DNA from: an uncultured Clostridia bacterium | Lineage (GTDB): Bacteria > Bacillota > Clostridia > TANB77 > CAG-508 | Assembly (NCBI GenBank): GCA_910589185.1 | Contig: CAJUSU010000001.1 | Coordinates: forward strand, 1-64,000 | Direction: 5' to 3' | Length of the DNA: 64,000 nucleotides | In this document: positions 49,005-57,593 of the stretch, in pieces | How the letters are laid out: every line of letters begins with the position of its first letter | Numbering within the stretch: the stretch's first letter is position 1 | Notes under the pieces: model-generated | The model's input: only the letters and a program-made list of their open reading frames with translations | Database searches by the model: none | Told to the model about the DNA's origin: nothing | Made by a program: the position numbers and the translations under genes

Positions 49005-51002
49005 ATGCCAAATAATACAAAACAAATATTTAAAGGATTAATAGCAAGAACCAAAATATATTTAATTGTAATAGCAGTTTTGTTAATTTTAATTAGTATT
49101 TTAAATGTAAGGTATCTAATACCTGCTATTTTTGTGTATATAGCAGTATTAGTGTATACTTATTGGAGTAATCAAAAACGTGAAAGTGAATTATCAGAGC
49201 ACCTTCAAGATTTAACATTTCATGTAGATAAAGCAGCTAAAAATGCAATGATTAATTCGCCATTTCCCCTTGTTATTGTAGAAACAGATGGAAATGTAGT
49301 ATGGAAAAGTAATAAATTTAGCCGAGAATTTGCTAATATTGATATCAAGAATATTTTAAATGATTTAGTAAAGCAAATAAAACTAGAGATAGAAAATAAC
49401 CCCGAAAATCCAGAAAGAGATATTCAAAAAGAAATAGAAATCGGAGAAAAAATTTATCAGATTTTTGGTAAATATACTAAAACAAAAGAAAAATATATGT
49501 TAACTTTATATTTTTTAGAAAATACGGAACATATAGAATTAGAACAAAATTACCAAGATTCCCAAATTTGTGTGGGAGTTATTATGGTAGATAATTTTGA
49601 AGAAGTGAATCAAAGAATAGAAGATGAAGATAAGCCTGTTTTAATGGCAAAGATAGAAAAAAATATTTATGACTGGGCAGCTACTTTTGAAGGATTAGTT
49701 ATCAAATCAGAGAGAGATACTTTTGTCTGTATTTTTGAGCAAAGGCATTTAGTAGAACTAGAAGAAGGAAAATTTAAAATATTAGATACGATTAAAGAAT
49801 TAGAATTATCAGATAAAATTCAAATTACTTTAAGTATAGCTGTTTCAAATGAAGGGGAATCCAACTACGAAAAATATAAATCAGCACAAGCAGGACTAGA
49901 TATTGCATTAGGAAGAGGTGGAGACCAAGCAGTTGTTAGAAGAGAAGGAAAGTATACTTTCTTTGGAGGAAGATCACAAGAGGTAGAAAAATTAACAAAA
50001 GTCAAAGCAAGAATCGTATCTCATGCTTTGGAAGAATTAATTAGCGAAGCAGATAAAATTATGGTTATGGGACATACCAATGGAGATATGGATTCTATGG
50101 GTGCAAGCATGGGAATTTATCGCTTAGCAAAAGCATTAGAAAAAGAAGCTTATGTGGTTTATAATGAGACAGGAGTTAATTTACAAAGTTTTGTAGATAC
50201 TGCGAAAGAAGAACCAGAGTATGTAGAAGCTATTATTAATAAGTCAGAGGCAATTTCAAAGATTACACCAGAGACTTTGCTTGTGGTAGTAGATACTCAT
50301 AAAACAAATTATGTAGAAGTACCAGAACTTTTAGAAGAAACACATAAAATAGTCATTATTGATCACCATAGAAAAAGTGTAGATTATATTGAAAATGCTA
50401 TTTTAACCTTCCATGAAGTATATGCATCTTCAGCATCAGAATTAGTAACAGAGATTTTGGAATATGCAACAAAAGAAGTAGAATTAACTACAATTGAAGC
50501 TGAAAGCTTATATGCAGGAATCATGATGGATACGAAAAACTTTACTTTTAAAACAGGTGTCAGAACTTTTGAAGCAGCAGCGTATTTAAGAAAATGTGGA
50601 GTAGATATTATTAAAGTAAAAAAATGGTTCCAAAGTGATTTGAAAACATATAATAAAATTTCTAAAATTGTAGAAAAGGCAGAAATGATTGAAGAAAATA
50701 TTGCCATTTCTACTTATGACGAAACAGATAAAGACGCCAACTTAATTTGTGCTAAGGCAGCAGATGAACTATTAACAATTAGCGATATTACAGCATCTTT
50801 TGTTATGGGACAGGTAGGAGATAAAATCTGTATTAGTGGACGTTCTATTGGAGATATTAATGTTCAGGTTATCCTAGAAAAACTAGGTGGTGGTGGACAC
50901 ATTACCTTAGCAGGAGCGCAAGTAGAAGGAATGACAATGGAAGAAGTAAAACAAGAATTAATTATCCGTATTAATGAATATTTTAGTGAAATTTCAAGCT
51001 AG
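49005..51002 (+). CDS. gdpP: Cyclic-di-AMP phosphodiesterase GdpP
   Basis: 665 residues, the usual GdpP length. Two membrane helices lie in residues about 17-55, then a PAS-like region (about 70-170), a degenerate GGDEF domain (about 180-310, no GG(D/E)EF motif) and a DHH/DHHA1 phosphodiesterase (about 340-660). The DHH motifs are complete: 'GHTNGDMDSMGA' (about 355), 'VDTHKT', 'IDHHRK' (about 452) and 'LGGGGHITLAGA' (about 629). The family hydrolyses c-di-AMP to pApA at the membrane. The GdpP - L9 - DnaB order is that of Bacillus, here with a sortase gene inserted after gdpP. Confidence 0.93.
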   Translation: MPNNTKQIFKGLIARTKIYLIVIAVLLILISILNVRYLIPAIFVYIAVLVYTYWSNQKRESELSEHLQDLTFHVDKAAKNAMINSPFPLVIVETDGNVVWKSNKFSREFANIDIKNILNDLVKQIKLEIENNPENPERDIQKEIEIGEKIYQIFGKYTKTKEKYMLTLYFLENTEHIELEQNYQDSQICVGVIMVDNFEEVNQRIEDEDKPVLMAKIEKNIYDWAATFEGLVIKSERDTFVCIFEQRHLVELEEGKFKILDTIKELELSDKIQITLSIAVSNEGESNYEKYKSAQAGLDIALGRGGDQAVVRREGKYTFFGGRSQEVEKLTKVKARIVSHALEELISEADKIMVMGHTNGDMDSMGASMGIYRLAKALEKEAYVVYNETGVNLQSFVDTAKEEPEYVEAIINKSEAISKITPETLLVVVDTHKTNYVEVPELLEETHKIVIIDHHRKSVDYIENAILTFHEVYASSASELVTEILEYATKEVELTTIEAESLYAGIMMDTKNFTFKTGVRTFEAAAYLRKCGVDIIKVKKWFQSDLKTYNKISKIVEKAEMIEENIAISTYDETDKDANLICAKAADELLTISDITASFVMGQVGDKICISGRSIGDINVQVILEKLGGGGHITLAGAQVEGMTMEEVKQELIIRINEYFSEISS

Positions 51003-51063
51003 AAAAAAATTTTGAAAAGGAGGAAGTAGAGCTACTTCATAAAAGTATCTCTATGAGAAACGA

Positions 51064-51837
51064 ATGATTCAAATTCTTTATACAAATGATTCTTCATATA
51101 ATGAAAGAATTGCTAGTGCGAGAGAATTTGCTACACAACCAGACTTTTATGATATTCCAAAACGAAAACAAAAAAGAGTGGTAAATAGCAGTGGAATGAT
51201 AATAACAAGTTTATTACTAGTAATAGCAGTTTGTACAGTTGTATTAATGGGACTTGGTTCATTAAATATGAAATCAGAAGCTATGTCTCAAGATGGAAAT
51301 GTAATAGGTCAATTACCGAATTTCGAACTAAGTATGAAACAGTCGATACAACAAACTGCAACAGCAATGGATAATAATATATTAAAAGAAGCTAAAGTAG
51401 CAGAAAAGAAGCTTGTAGTAAAAAAAACCATTGCATCTGATGGAAAAGCTTATGATGCGGTAGCTTATTTATCTATTCCAAGTTTAGGAATTAAGTATCC
51501 AGTGTTAGCTAAAACTTCAGATGCTCTCTTAAAAGTATCGTTAAACAAATATTGGGGTGCTAATCCAAACCAAGTGGGAAATATGTGCATTGTAGGACAT
51601 AACTATAATGATAGCAGATTTTTTGGAAAATTAAATCAAATTAAAAATGGAGAAGAAATTATTATCACAGAAATGGATGGCGAGTCAGTAAGCTATTATG
51701 TTTATGAAACAGATATGATAGATCCATATGATACAGCATGTACTAGCCAAAAGACAAATGGAAGAAAAGAAATAACTTTGATTACTTGTAATGTAGATGG
51801 TTCTCAAAGATTTATTGCAAAAGCAAGGGCAAATTAA
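51064..51837 (+). CDS. Sortase, membrane-anchored transpeptidase
   Basis: 257 residues. One N-terminal membrane helix (residues about 45-66) is followed by the sortase barrel. Catalytic residues are His179 ('VGHNYN'), Cys242 ('LITCN') and Arg249 ('QRF'). The family cleaves an LPXTG-type signal and joins the protein to the wall or a pilin; no LPXTG protein is visible in this window, so the substrates are elsewhere. The in-frame ATG at 51064 is the first possible start, because a TAA at 51040 closes the frame above it, yet the only good Shine-Dalgarno (AAAAGGAGG, 51015-51023) is 40 bases upstream. A 6-bp hairpin (51023-51038) and a 4-codon ORF (51053, ATGA-overlapping the start) lie between, which suggests unusual initiation. 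Confidence 0.88.
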   Translation: MIQILYTNDSSYNERIASAREFATQPDFYDIPKRKQKRVVNSSGMIITSLLLVIAVCTVVLMGLGSLNMKSEAMSQDGNVIGQLPNFELSMKQSIQQTATAMDNNILKEAKVAEKKLVVKKTIASDGKAYDAVAYLSIPSLGIKYPVLAKTSDALLKVSLNKYWGANPNQVGNMCIVGHNYNDSRFFGKLNQIKNGEEIIITEMDGESVSYYVYETDMIDPYDTACTSQKTNGRKEITLITCNVDGSQRFIAKARAN

Positions 51838-51868
51838 TGTCCGATTAGGGACGTTAGTTTATCGGACA
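51838..51868 (+). repeat. REP-like half-element
   Basis: TGTC-CGAT-TAGGGACG-TTAGTTT-ATCG-GACA, 31 bases, with a perfect 8-bp terminal stem. The inner four stem bases differ from the other copies but still pair; the core is unchanged. It starts at the base after the sortase stop codon. Confidence 0.8.
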
Positions 51869-51876
51869 AAATAGAG

Positions 51877-51911
51877 AAAAAAGTTGTACACAAAAATGTA
51901 CAACTTTTTTT
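51877..51911. terminator. Terminator after the sortase gene
   Basis: AAAAAAGTTGTACA (51877-51890) and TGTACAACTTTTTT (51897-51910), a perfect 14-bp stem with a 6-base loop and T-run. Confidence 0.85.
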
Positions 51912-51959
51912 CTTGGTTTCATATGTAATTTTAAATTGCTATATATAAAGCAAAAACAC

Positions 51960-51988
51960 TTGAAAAAAAGCCAATTTTAGGGTATGAT
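51960..51988 (+). promoter_or_regulatory. Promoter of rplI-dnaB
   Basis: TTGAAA (51960-51965), 17 bp, TATGAT (51983-51988). Confidence 0.6.
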
Positions 51989-52023
51989 ATGTACAGCGAA
52001 AAAGAGAAGGAGGCTTAATTTTT

Positions 52024-52467
52024 ATGAAAGTGATTTTATTAGAGAATATAAAAGGGGTAGGAAAGAAAGATGAGGTAATTAACGCAAGTGATGGATATGC
52101 AAGAAATTTCTTATTCCCTAAAAAATTGGCGGTAGAAGCAAATGCAGAGAATATGAGCAAGCTAAAAGGAAAAAATGACTCCACGGCATATAAAAAGTCA
52201 GTAGAAAAAGAAGAAGCTCAAAAGATAGCAGAAAAACTAAAAAATATTACATTAAAAATAACTGTTAAAGCAGGAGAAAATGGAAAGATATTTGGTTCCA
52301 TTACTTCAAAAGAAATAGCAGATAATTTGAAAGAACAATACAAAATTGAAATAGATAAGAAAAAGATTGATTTAAAAGAGCCAATTAAAACTACAGGTAA
52401 TTTTTCAGTCAATATTAAATTATATGAAGGTGTTGTTGGAACTTTAAAAATTCAGATTACAGAATAG
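52024..52467 (+). CDS. rplI: 50S ribosomal protein L9
   Basis: 147 residues, the normal bacterial length. The N-terminal RNA-binding domain carries the L9 signature 'GKKDEVINASDGYARNFLFPKKLA' split across residues 13-36, followed by the long charged connecting helix (about 45-80) and the C-terminal domain. It binds 23S rRNA near the L1 stalk. GGAGG lies before the ATG. It shares a transcript with dnaB, which begins 25 bases later. Confidence 0.96.
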   Translation: MKVILLENIKGVGKKDEVINASDGYARNFLFPKKLAVEANAENMSKLKGKNDSTAYKKSVEKEEAQKIAEKLKNITLKITVKAGENGKIFGSITSKEIADNLKEQYKIEIDKKKIDLKEPIKTTGNFSVNIKLYEGVVGTLKIQITE

Positions 52468-52491
52468 TTTTGAAATTAAAGGAGCAAATAA

Positions 52492-53824
52492 ATGGAACTA
52501 GGAAAAATCCCACCACATGATATAGAAGCAGAGCAAGCTGTTATTCGGTAGTATGTTAACCGATAAAGATGCAATTTCATCAGCATTGGAGGTTTTGAAA
52601 CCAGAAGATTTTTATTGTGAGGATAATAAACTAATATTTGAGGCAGTTTTGAATTTATATAATCGTGCGCAGCCAGTAGATATTATTACTTTAAAAACAG
52701 AATTACAATCAATGAAACAATTAGAAGCTGTAGGTGGATTAGAATATATTGCAGAGCTTCCAGATAAAGTGCCAACTACTGCCAATGTAGAGCAATATAT
52801 TAAAATAGTGGAAGAGAAATCAGCTTTAAGGGCTTTAATTAAAACTGCAAATGATTTAATTAATTTAGGATATGATCAAACACAGGAAGTAGAAGATATT
52901 TTGGATACTGCCGAAAAGAGAATTTTTGATGTTATTCAAAATAGAAATCAAAAAGGATATTCTGCGATTAAAGATATTTTGGTAGATTCTTTTACAGAAT
53001 TAGAACAATTATATAATCAAAAGCAGCATATTACAGGTACACCGACAGGCTTTGCGGATTTAGATTATATTACTGCAGGACTACATCCTTCTGATTTAGT
53101 AATTGTTGCTGCAAGACCTGCTATGGGAAAATCTGCTTTTGCATTAAATATTGCTACAAATGCAGCAGTAAGAGCAAATACAGGCGTTGCTATTTTTAGC
53201 TTAGAGATGTCAAAGGAGCAAATGACAAATCGTATTTTATGTAGTGAAGCAATGGTAGATAGTAATAAAGTAAGAACTGGAAAAATAGAAGATGATGATT
53301 GGACAAAATTAGCAGAGGCATCAGGGGCTCTATCGCAAGCACAAATTTTTATTGACGATACACCAGGTATTTCTGTTATGGAAATTCGTGCAAAATGTAG
53401 AAAGCTAAAATTAGAAAAAAATATAGGTTTGGTAGTAATTGACTATATTCAATTGGTTCAGGGAAGTAATAAAAAGAATTCTAGCCGTGAACAAGAGATT
53501 TCTGAGATTAGCCGTTCCTTAAAAATTTTAGCAAAAGAAATTGGCGTACCAGTTATTGCACTTTCACAATTATCAAGGTCAGTAGAACAAAGACCAGACC
53601 ATAGACCAATGCTTTCAGACTTACGTGAGTCAGGAGCAATTGAACAAGATGCTGATATTGTTATGTTTTTATATCGTGATGATTATTATAACGAAGATTC
53701 AGAAAAGAAGAACATTGCAGAAGTAATTTTAGCAAAGCACAGAGCAGGTAGTACAGGTACAGTAGAACTTGCATGGCTTGGAAGTTATACTAAATTTGCT
53801 AATTTAGATAAGTATAGAGAATAG
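52492..53824 (+). CDS. dnaB: Replicative DNA helicase, frameshifted near the N-terminus
   Basis: The ATG at 52492 (GGAG at 52481) opens 'MELGKIPPHDIEAEQAVI', the standard DnaB N-terminus, then hits CGG TAG. Removing one C at 52546 restores 'VIGSMLTDKDAISSALEVL' in frame, giving 443 residues in all, the family length. The rest is intact: N-terminal domain, linker, RecA-like core with Walker A 'ARPAMGKS', 'SLEMSKEQ', 'VVIDYIQLVQG' and 'DLRESGAIEQDADIV'. The ATG at 52553 could give a protein lacking about 20 residues but has no Shine-Dalgarno. As DnaB is essential and the remainder is undamaged, a consensus error or very recent change is more likely than a real pseudogene. Confidence 0.93.
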
Positions 53825-53926
53825 TGTCAGTTTGGGGACGTTAGTTTAACTGACATTTTAGTAAAAATTGGAAAAGTGTCAGTCGAGGGACAGATGTCAG
53901 TTAAACTAACGTCCCCAAACTGACAC
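53824..53926. repeat. Inverted pair of REP-like elements between dnaB and tilS
   Basis: The half-element at 53825-53855 (plus) and the full 49-base copy at 53877-53925 (minus) form a perfect 33-bp inverted repeat (53824-53856 with 53894-53926). The plus half and the minus copy both use the AGTT/AACT stem of the copy at 38205. The plus half begins directly after the dnaB TAG. The RNA would be one long hairpin, probably acting as a terminator or barrier between the two genes. Confidence 0.85.
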
Positions 53927-53941
53927 ATGGGAAAATAAAAA

Positions 53942-54985
53942 ATGAGAGATAGAGATGACTTACAACGAAGGGTTTTAGCAACCATTCAAAATTATAATTT
54001 AATACAAAAAGGAGACAAAATAGTAATTGGTGTATCTGGAGGTCCTGATTCCATGTGCTTGCTCAATTGCTTATTTTGCTTGCAAAAGATTTTAGGAGTA
54101 GAATTAGTAGTAGCACATATTAATCACATGCTAAGAGAAGAAGCAGAAGAAGAAACAAAATATGTGCAAGAATTTTGTGATAAGATAGATATACCATGTT
54201 TTGTAAAATATGCAGATATTGCAAAATTGTCGCAAGAGCAAAAGCTAGGGACAGAAGAAATGGGAAGAAAGATGCGCTATGAGTTTTTTGAAGAGGTAGC
54301 TAAACAGGCGGAAGCAAATAAAATTGCAACAGCACACAATAGCAATGATAATGCAGAAACAGTATTGATGAATTTGCTACGTGGAAGCGGTATTTCAGGA
54401 TTAAAAGGAATTGAAATAAAGGTTGATAGAAATTGGAAACAAGAAGATGGAACAGCAATAAAAGAGAAAAGTATAGAGTACATTAGGCCAATATTAGAAT
54501 GTGATAGAGCAGAAATAGAAGCATATTGTGCAGAAAAAGGTTTAAATCCAAAAATTGATAGAACAAACCTAGAAAATGATTATACTAGAAATAAAATCAG
54601 AAATCAGCTTATTCCTTATTTACAAAAGGATTTTAATCCCAATGTTATACAAAGTTTAAATCGTTTGTCAGAATTAGCTGGAGAAGAAGAAGAATATTTC
54701 AAGGAAATTATATTACAAACGTATGAAACTTTGAAAATAGGGGAAAATGAAAAAGAAACTATTTTAGATTTGAAAAAGTTTAATCATTTACCAAAGGTAA
54801 TAAAAGCAAGGGTTCTTTTATATACTATTAACAAGGTAATTGGTACAACACAAGGAATTGGAAAAGTTCATATAGAAGATTGTATCAAACTATGTGCAAA
54901 TAATATTGGAAATAAGTATTTAACGCCAAATAAAAATGTTAAAATTTTTGTAAAACAAGGTAATATTTTTGTCAAGAAAATGTAA
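53942..54985 (+). CDS. tilS: tRNA(Ile)-lysidine synthase
   Basis: 347 residues. The PP-loop ATP-pyrophosphatase motif SGGPDS is at residues 32-37, followed by 'VVAHINHMLR', 'GTEEMGRKMRYEFFEEVA' and 'TAHNSNDNAETVLMNLLRGSGISGLKGI', all typical of TilS. The enzyme puts lysidine at position 34 of the tRNA that reads AUA, so it is essential. It is about 100 residues shorter than Bacillus TilS and lacks most of the C-terminal domain; short forms like this exist. The ATG has only a weak GGGA upstream, because the REP-like pair ends 16 bases before it. The usual partner hpt is absent between tilS and ftsH. Confidence 0.9.
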   Translation: MRDRDDLQRRVLATIQNYNLIQKGDKIVIGVSGGPDSMCLLNCLFCLQKILGVELVVAHINHMLREEAEEETKYVQEFCDKIDIPCFVKYADIAKLSQEQKLGTEEMGRKMRYEFFEEVAKQAEANKIATAHNSNDNAETVLMNLLRGSGISGLKGIEIKVDRNWKQEDGTAIKEKSIEYIRPILECDRAEIEAYCAEKGLNPKIDRTNLENDYTRNKIRNQLIPYLQKDFNPNVIQSLNRLSELAGEEEEYFKEIILQTYETLKIGENEKETILDLKKFNHLPKVIKARVLLYTINKVIGTTQGIGKVHIEDCIKLCANNIGNKYLTPNKNVKIFVKQGNIFVKKM

Positions 54986-55074
54986 AATTTCTGTTTATAA
55001 AGAGATAAATAAACCTTCCGTAGGCAAAACCTTGCTACGTCTAGTTTTGCTAATTGAAAGTTTTGTGAAAATGC

Positions 55075-55103
55075 TTGCATTTCATTTGGGAGTATGTTAT
55101 AGT
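55075..55103 (+). promoter_or_regulatory. Promoter of ftsH
   Basis: TTGCAT (55075-55080), 17 bp, TATAGT (55098-55103). A weak hairpin GCAAAAC/GTTTTGC (55024-55050) precedes it and may end tilS. Confidence 0.55.
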
Positions 55104-55143
55104 CTCGAATAGAATAATGGATACCTAGATAGGAGGAAATATT

Positions 55144-56961
55144 TTGAAAAATAGTATAAAAACATTAGCAATGTGGTTGATTATTGGAATTATTTTAATT
55201 GTATTAATTAGTTCTATTATTGAAAACACTGATAGTAAATTAGCGTATTCTGATTTAATAGCAAAGGTTGAAGCAGGAGAAGTAAAAGAAATAACACTAG
55301 CTGCAAATGGCAAAAAAGCAGAAGTAAAATTGAAAAATGAAAATTTCACAAAGGAAGTTAATATTCCTAGTGTAGATAATTTAATGGAAACATTAACAGA
55401 TAATATGAAAGCTGGAAGTGTTACAGTAAATGAAAAATCAGAATCTATTTGGATGGTATTTTTAAGTTTACTAACACCATTTGGATTACTAATCATATTC
55501 TTTATTTTCTGGTTCCTATTAATGGGAGGAGCACAAGGAGGCAATGGTGGAAATGGCAAGACTATGTCGTTTGGTAAAAGCCGTGCTAGAATGATAAATC
55601 CAGCAGATAAGAATAGAATTACTTTTGATAATGTAGCTGGTGTAGACGAAGAAAAAGAAGAATTAGAAGAAATAGTAGAATTCTTAAAAAATCCAAGAAA
55701 GTTTACTGAAATGGGTGCAAGAATTCCAAAAGGTGTACTATTAGTAGGTCACCCAGGAACTGGTAAAACATTATTAGCAAAGGCAGTTGCAGGAGAAGCA
55801 GGAGTACCATTTTTCTTTATCAGTGGTTCTGACTTTGTGGAAATGTTTGTTGGTGTTGGTGCATCACGTGTAAGAGATTTATTTGAAGAAGCTAAGAAAA
55901 AAGCTCCTTGTATTATATTTATTGACGAAATTGATGCTGTAGGGCGTCAAAGAGGTGCTGGACTTGGTGGAGGACATGATGAAAGAGAGCAAACTTTAAA
56001 CCAATTATTAGTAGAAATGGATGGTTTCTCAGCTAATGAAGGTGTTATTGTATTAGCAGCAACTAACAGACCAGATGTATTAGATAAAGCATTATTAAGA
56101 CCAGGAAGATTTGACAGACAAATTGTAGTATCAAATCCAGATGTAAAAGCAAGAGAGCAAATTTTAGAAGTTCATAGCAGAAAGAAAAAACTAGCAGATG
56201 ATGTAGACTTAAAAACAATTGCCAAAAACACTTCAGGTTTCTCAGGAGCAGACCTAGAAAATGTATTGAATGAAGCAGCATTACTTGCGGCAAGAAGAAA
56301 TTTAGAACAAATTACGATGCAAGAAGTAGAAGATGCTATGGTAAAAGTAACAATGGGACCTGAAAAGAGAACAAGAGTAAGAAGTGAGAAAGAGCAAAAG
56401 TTGGTTGCTTTCCATGAAGCAGGTCATGCAGTAGTAAGCAGATTTTTGCCAACACAAGACCCTGTACATCAAATTTCGATTATTCCAAGAGGTATGGCTG
56501 GTGGATATACGATGTATCGTCCAACAGAGGATAAGAACTTTATGTCTAGAACAGAAATGGTAGAAAATATTGTTTCACTTCTTGGTGGTAGAGTAGCAGA
56601 GAAATTAGTATTAGATGATATTTCAACAGGTGCAAGTAACGATATCGAAAGAGCAACACAAATTGCTAGAAGTATGGTTACGAAATATGGTATGAGTGAA
56701 AGAGTAGGAACCATTACACTAGGTTCTAACCAAGAAGAGGTATTTTTAGGAAGGGACTTAGCACAAGGAAGAGAATACTCAGAAGAAACAGCAGGCATTG
56801 TAGATGAAGAAGTAAAGAGTATCATTGATTTTGCTTATAGAAAAGCAGAAGAATTATTAAAGGCTCATATGGAGCAATTAACAAAAGTAGCTAATGTCTT
56901 ATTAGAGAAAGAAAAGATTGACGGGGAAGAATTTGACGAGATTTTTGGAGAAGAACAATAA
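55144..56961 (+). CDS. ftsH: ATP-dependent zinc metalloprotease FtsH
   Basis: 605 residues from a TTG at 55144, with AGGAGG upstream. The membrane helix at residues about 8-25, extracytoplasmic domain, second helix at about 102-126 and Gly-rich linker precede the AAA+ domain. Walker A reads GHPGTGKT at 202-209 where almost all FtsH have GPPGTGKT. Walker B '[12 protein letters not shown]' and the SRH '[22 protein letters not shown]' are standard. The zinc motif HEAGH is at 424-428. The enzyme is a hexameric membrane protease for quality control. A short acidic C-terminus ends '[11 protein letters not shown]'. Confidence 0.95.
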   Translation: MKNSIKTLAMWLIIGIILIVLISSIIENTDSKLAYSDLIAKVEAGEVKEITLAANGKKAEVKLKNENFTKEVNIPSVDNLMETLTDNMKAGSVTVNEKSESIWMVFLSLLTPFGLLIIFFIFWFLLMGGAQGGNGGNGKTMSFGKSRARMINPADKNRITFDNVAGVDEEKEELEEIVEFLKNPRKFTEMGARIPKGVLLVGHPGTGKTLLAKAVAGEAGVPFFFISGSDFVEMFVGVGASRVRDLFEEAKKKAPCIIFIDEIDAVGRQRGAGLGGGHDEREQTLNQLLVEMDGFSANEGVIVLAATNRPDVLDKALLRPGRFDRQIVVSNPDVKAREQILEVHSRKKKLADDVDLKTIAKNTSGFSGADLENVLNEAALLAARRNLEQITMQEVEDAMVKVTMGPEKRTRVRSEKEQKLVAFHEAGHAVVSRFLPTQDPVHQISIIPRGMAGGYTMYRPTEDKNFMSRTEMVENIVSLLGGRVAEKLVLDDISTGASNDIERATQIARSMVTKYGMSERVGTITLGSNQEEVFLGRDLAQGREYSEETAGIVDEEVKSIIDFAYRKAEELLKAHMEQLTKVANVLLEKEKIDGEEFDEIFGEEQ

Positions 56962-56970
56962 AAAATAGAA

Positions 56971-57013
56971 CTAGGGGCATTTCATATCTTTATGAAATGC
57001 CCCTAGCTTTTTT
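56971..57013 (+). terminator. Terminator of ftsH
   Basis: CTAGGGGCATTTCATA (56971-56986) and TATGAAATGCCCCTAG (56991-57006), a perfect 16-bp stem, loop TCTT, then CTTTTTT. Confidence 0.92.
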
Positions 57014-57021
57014 GTAGAATA

Positions 57022-57050
57022 TTGAAATCTCGATGAAATTATGTTATCAT
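57022..57050 (+). promoter_or_regulatory. Promoter of the 116-codon membrane protein gene
   Basis: TTGAAA (57022-57027), 17 bp, TATCAT (57045-57050). Confidence 0.5.
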
Positions 57051-57139
57051 ATAAATAGTTAATTTTACTATCCTATTTTTCATTATAATCTTATTGTATA
57101 GCAACTATTGTAAAATAATTATTTTAAGGAGGTATCAAA

Positions 57140-57490
57140 ATGAATATTTTATTATCTTTGTTATTTTTGTCACTGGTTGGTGCATTTATTATTTTATGGC
57201 CTATTTTTGTAATTTGGATTGTGACAAGAATTCACTTTACTTTTGTATATTGGACTAGTTATGTTTATGCAAGAATTTCTTATAAGAAAGATCGGTATGA
57301 GGCAACAAGAAATTTGCAGGAATTAGAAGAGGAACTTAAACAAATGGAGCATGAAGAATTAAGATTCATTCTCAACAGGTGTTTTGGTACTACTCATAAA
57401 GTATATTATGATGTAGAGCAACATAATATACTTATTTGGAAAAAACAAGGTTATAAAAAAGGTCTTCAAGTATCAATGCGATGCAAATAG
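57140..57490 (+). CDS. Small uncharacterised membrane protein
   Basis: 116 residues, starting at an ATG with AAGGAGG upstream. Residues about 3-33 are strongly hydrophobic (one long or two short helices: 'LLSLLFLSLVGAFIILWPIFVIWIV'). An aromatic stretch 'HFTFVYWTSYVYARISY' follows, then a charged helix 'NLQELEEELKQMEHEELRFIL' (about 63-83). The C-terminal part 'GTTHKVYYDVEQHNILIWKKQGYKKG' looks like a small beta structure. I recognise no family. It is monocistronic, between ftsH and the convergent PBP gene. Confidence 0.7.
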   Translation: MNILLSLLFLSLVGAFIILWPIFVIWIVTRIHFTFVYWTSYVYARISYKKDRYEATRNLQELEEELKQMEHEELRFILNRCFGTTHKVYYDVEQHNILIWKKQGYKKGLQVSMRCK

Positions 57491-57539
57491 ACTATGGTAA
57501 TTTATAATAAACTATTAGACATGAAGAAATAAAGATAAT

Positions 57540-57578
57540 AATGCAAGGGAGAAGTGTTTTTTGCTTCTCTCTTGCATT
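57540..57578. terminator. Shared terminator between convergent genes
   Basis: AATGCAAGGGAGAAG (57540-57554) and CTTCTCTCTTGCATT (57564-57578), 15 pairs with one G-U, with T/A runs on both sides. It serves the 116-codon gene and the minus-strand PBP gene. Confidence 0.8.
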
Positions 57579-57593
57579 TTAAAGATTTCAATT

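Noticed and set aside
52540..52560. Programmed frameshift in dnaB
   Set aside because: There is no slippery heptamer or downstream structure, and the HD-GYP gene shows the same one-base C insertion, so an error or recent mutation is simpler.
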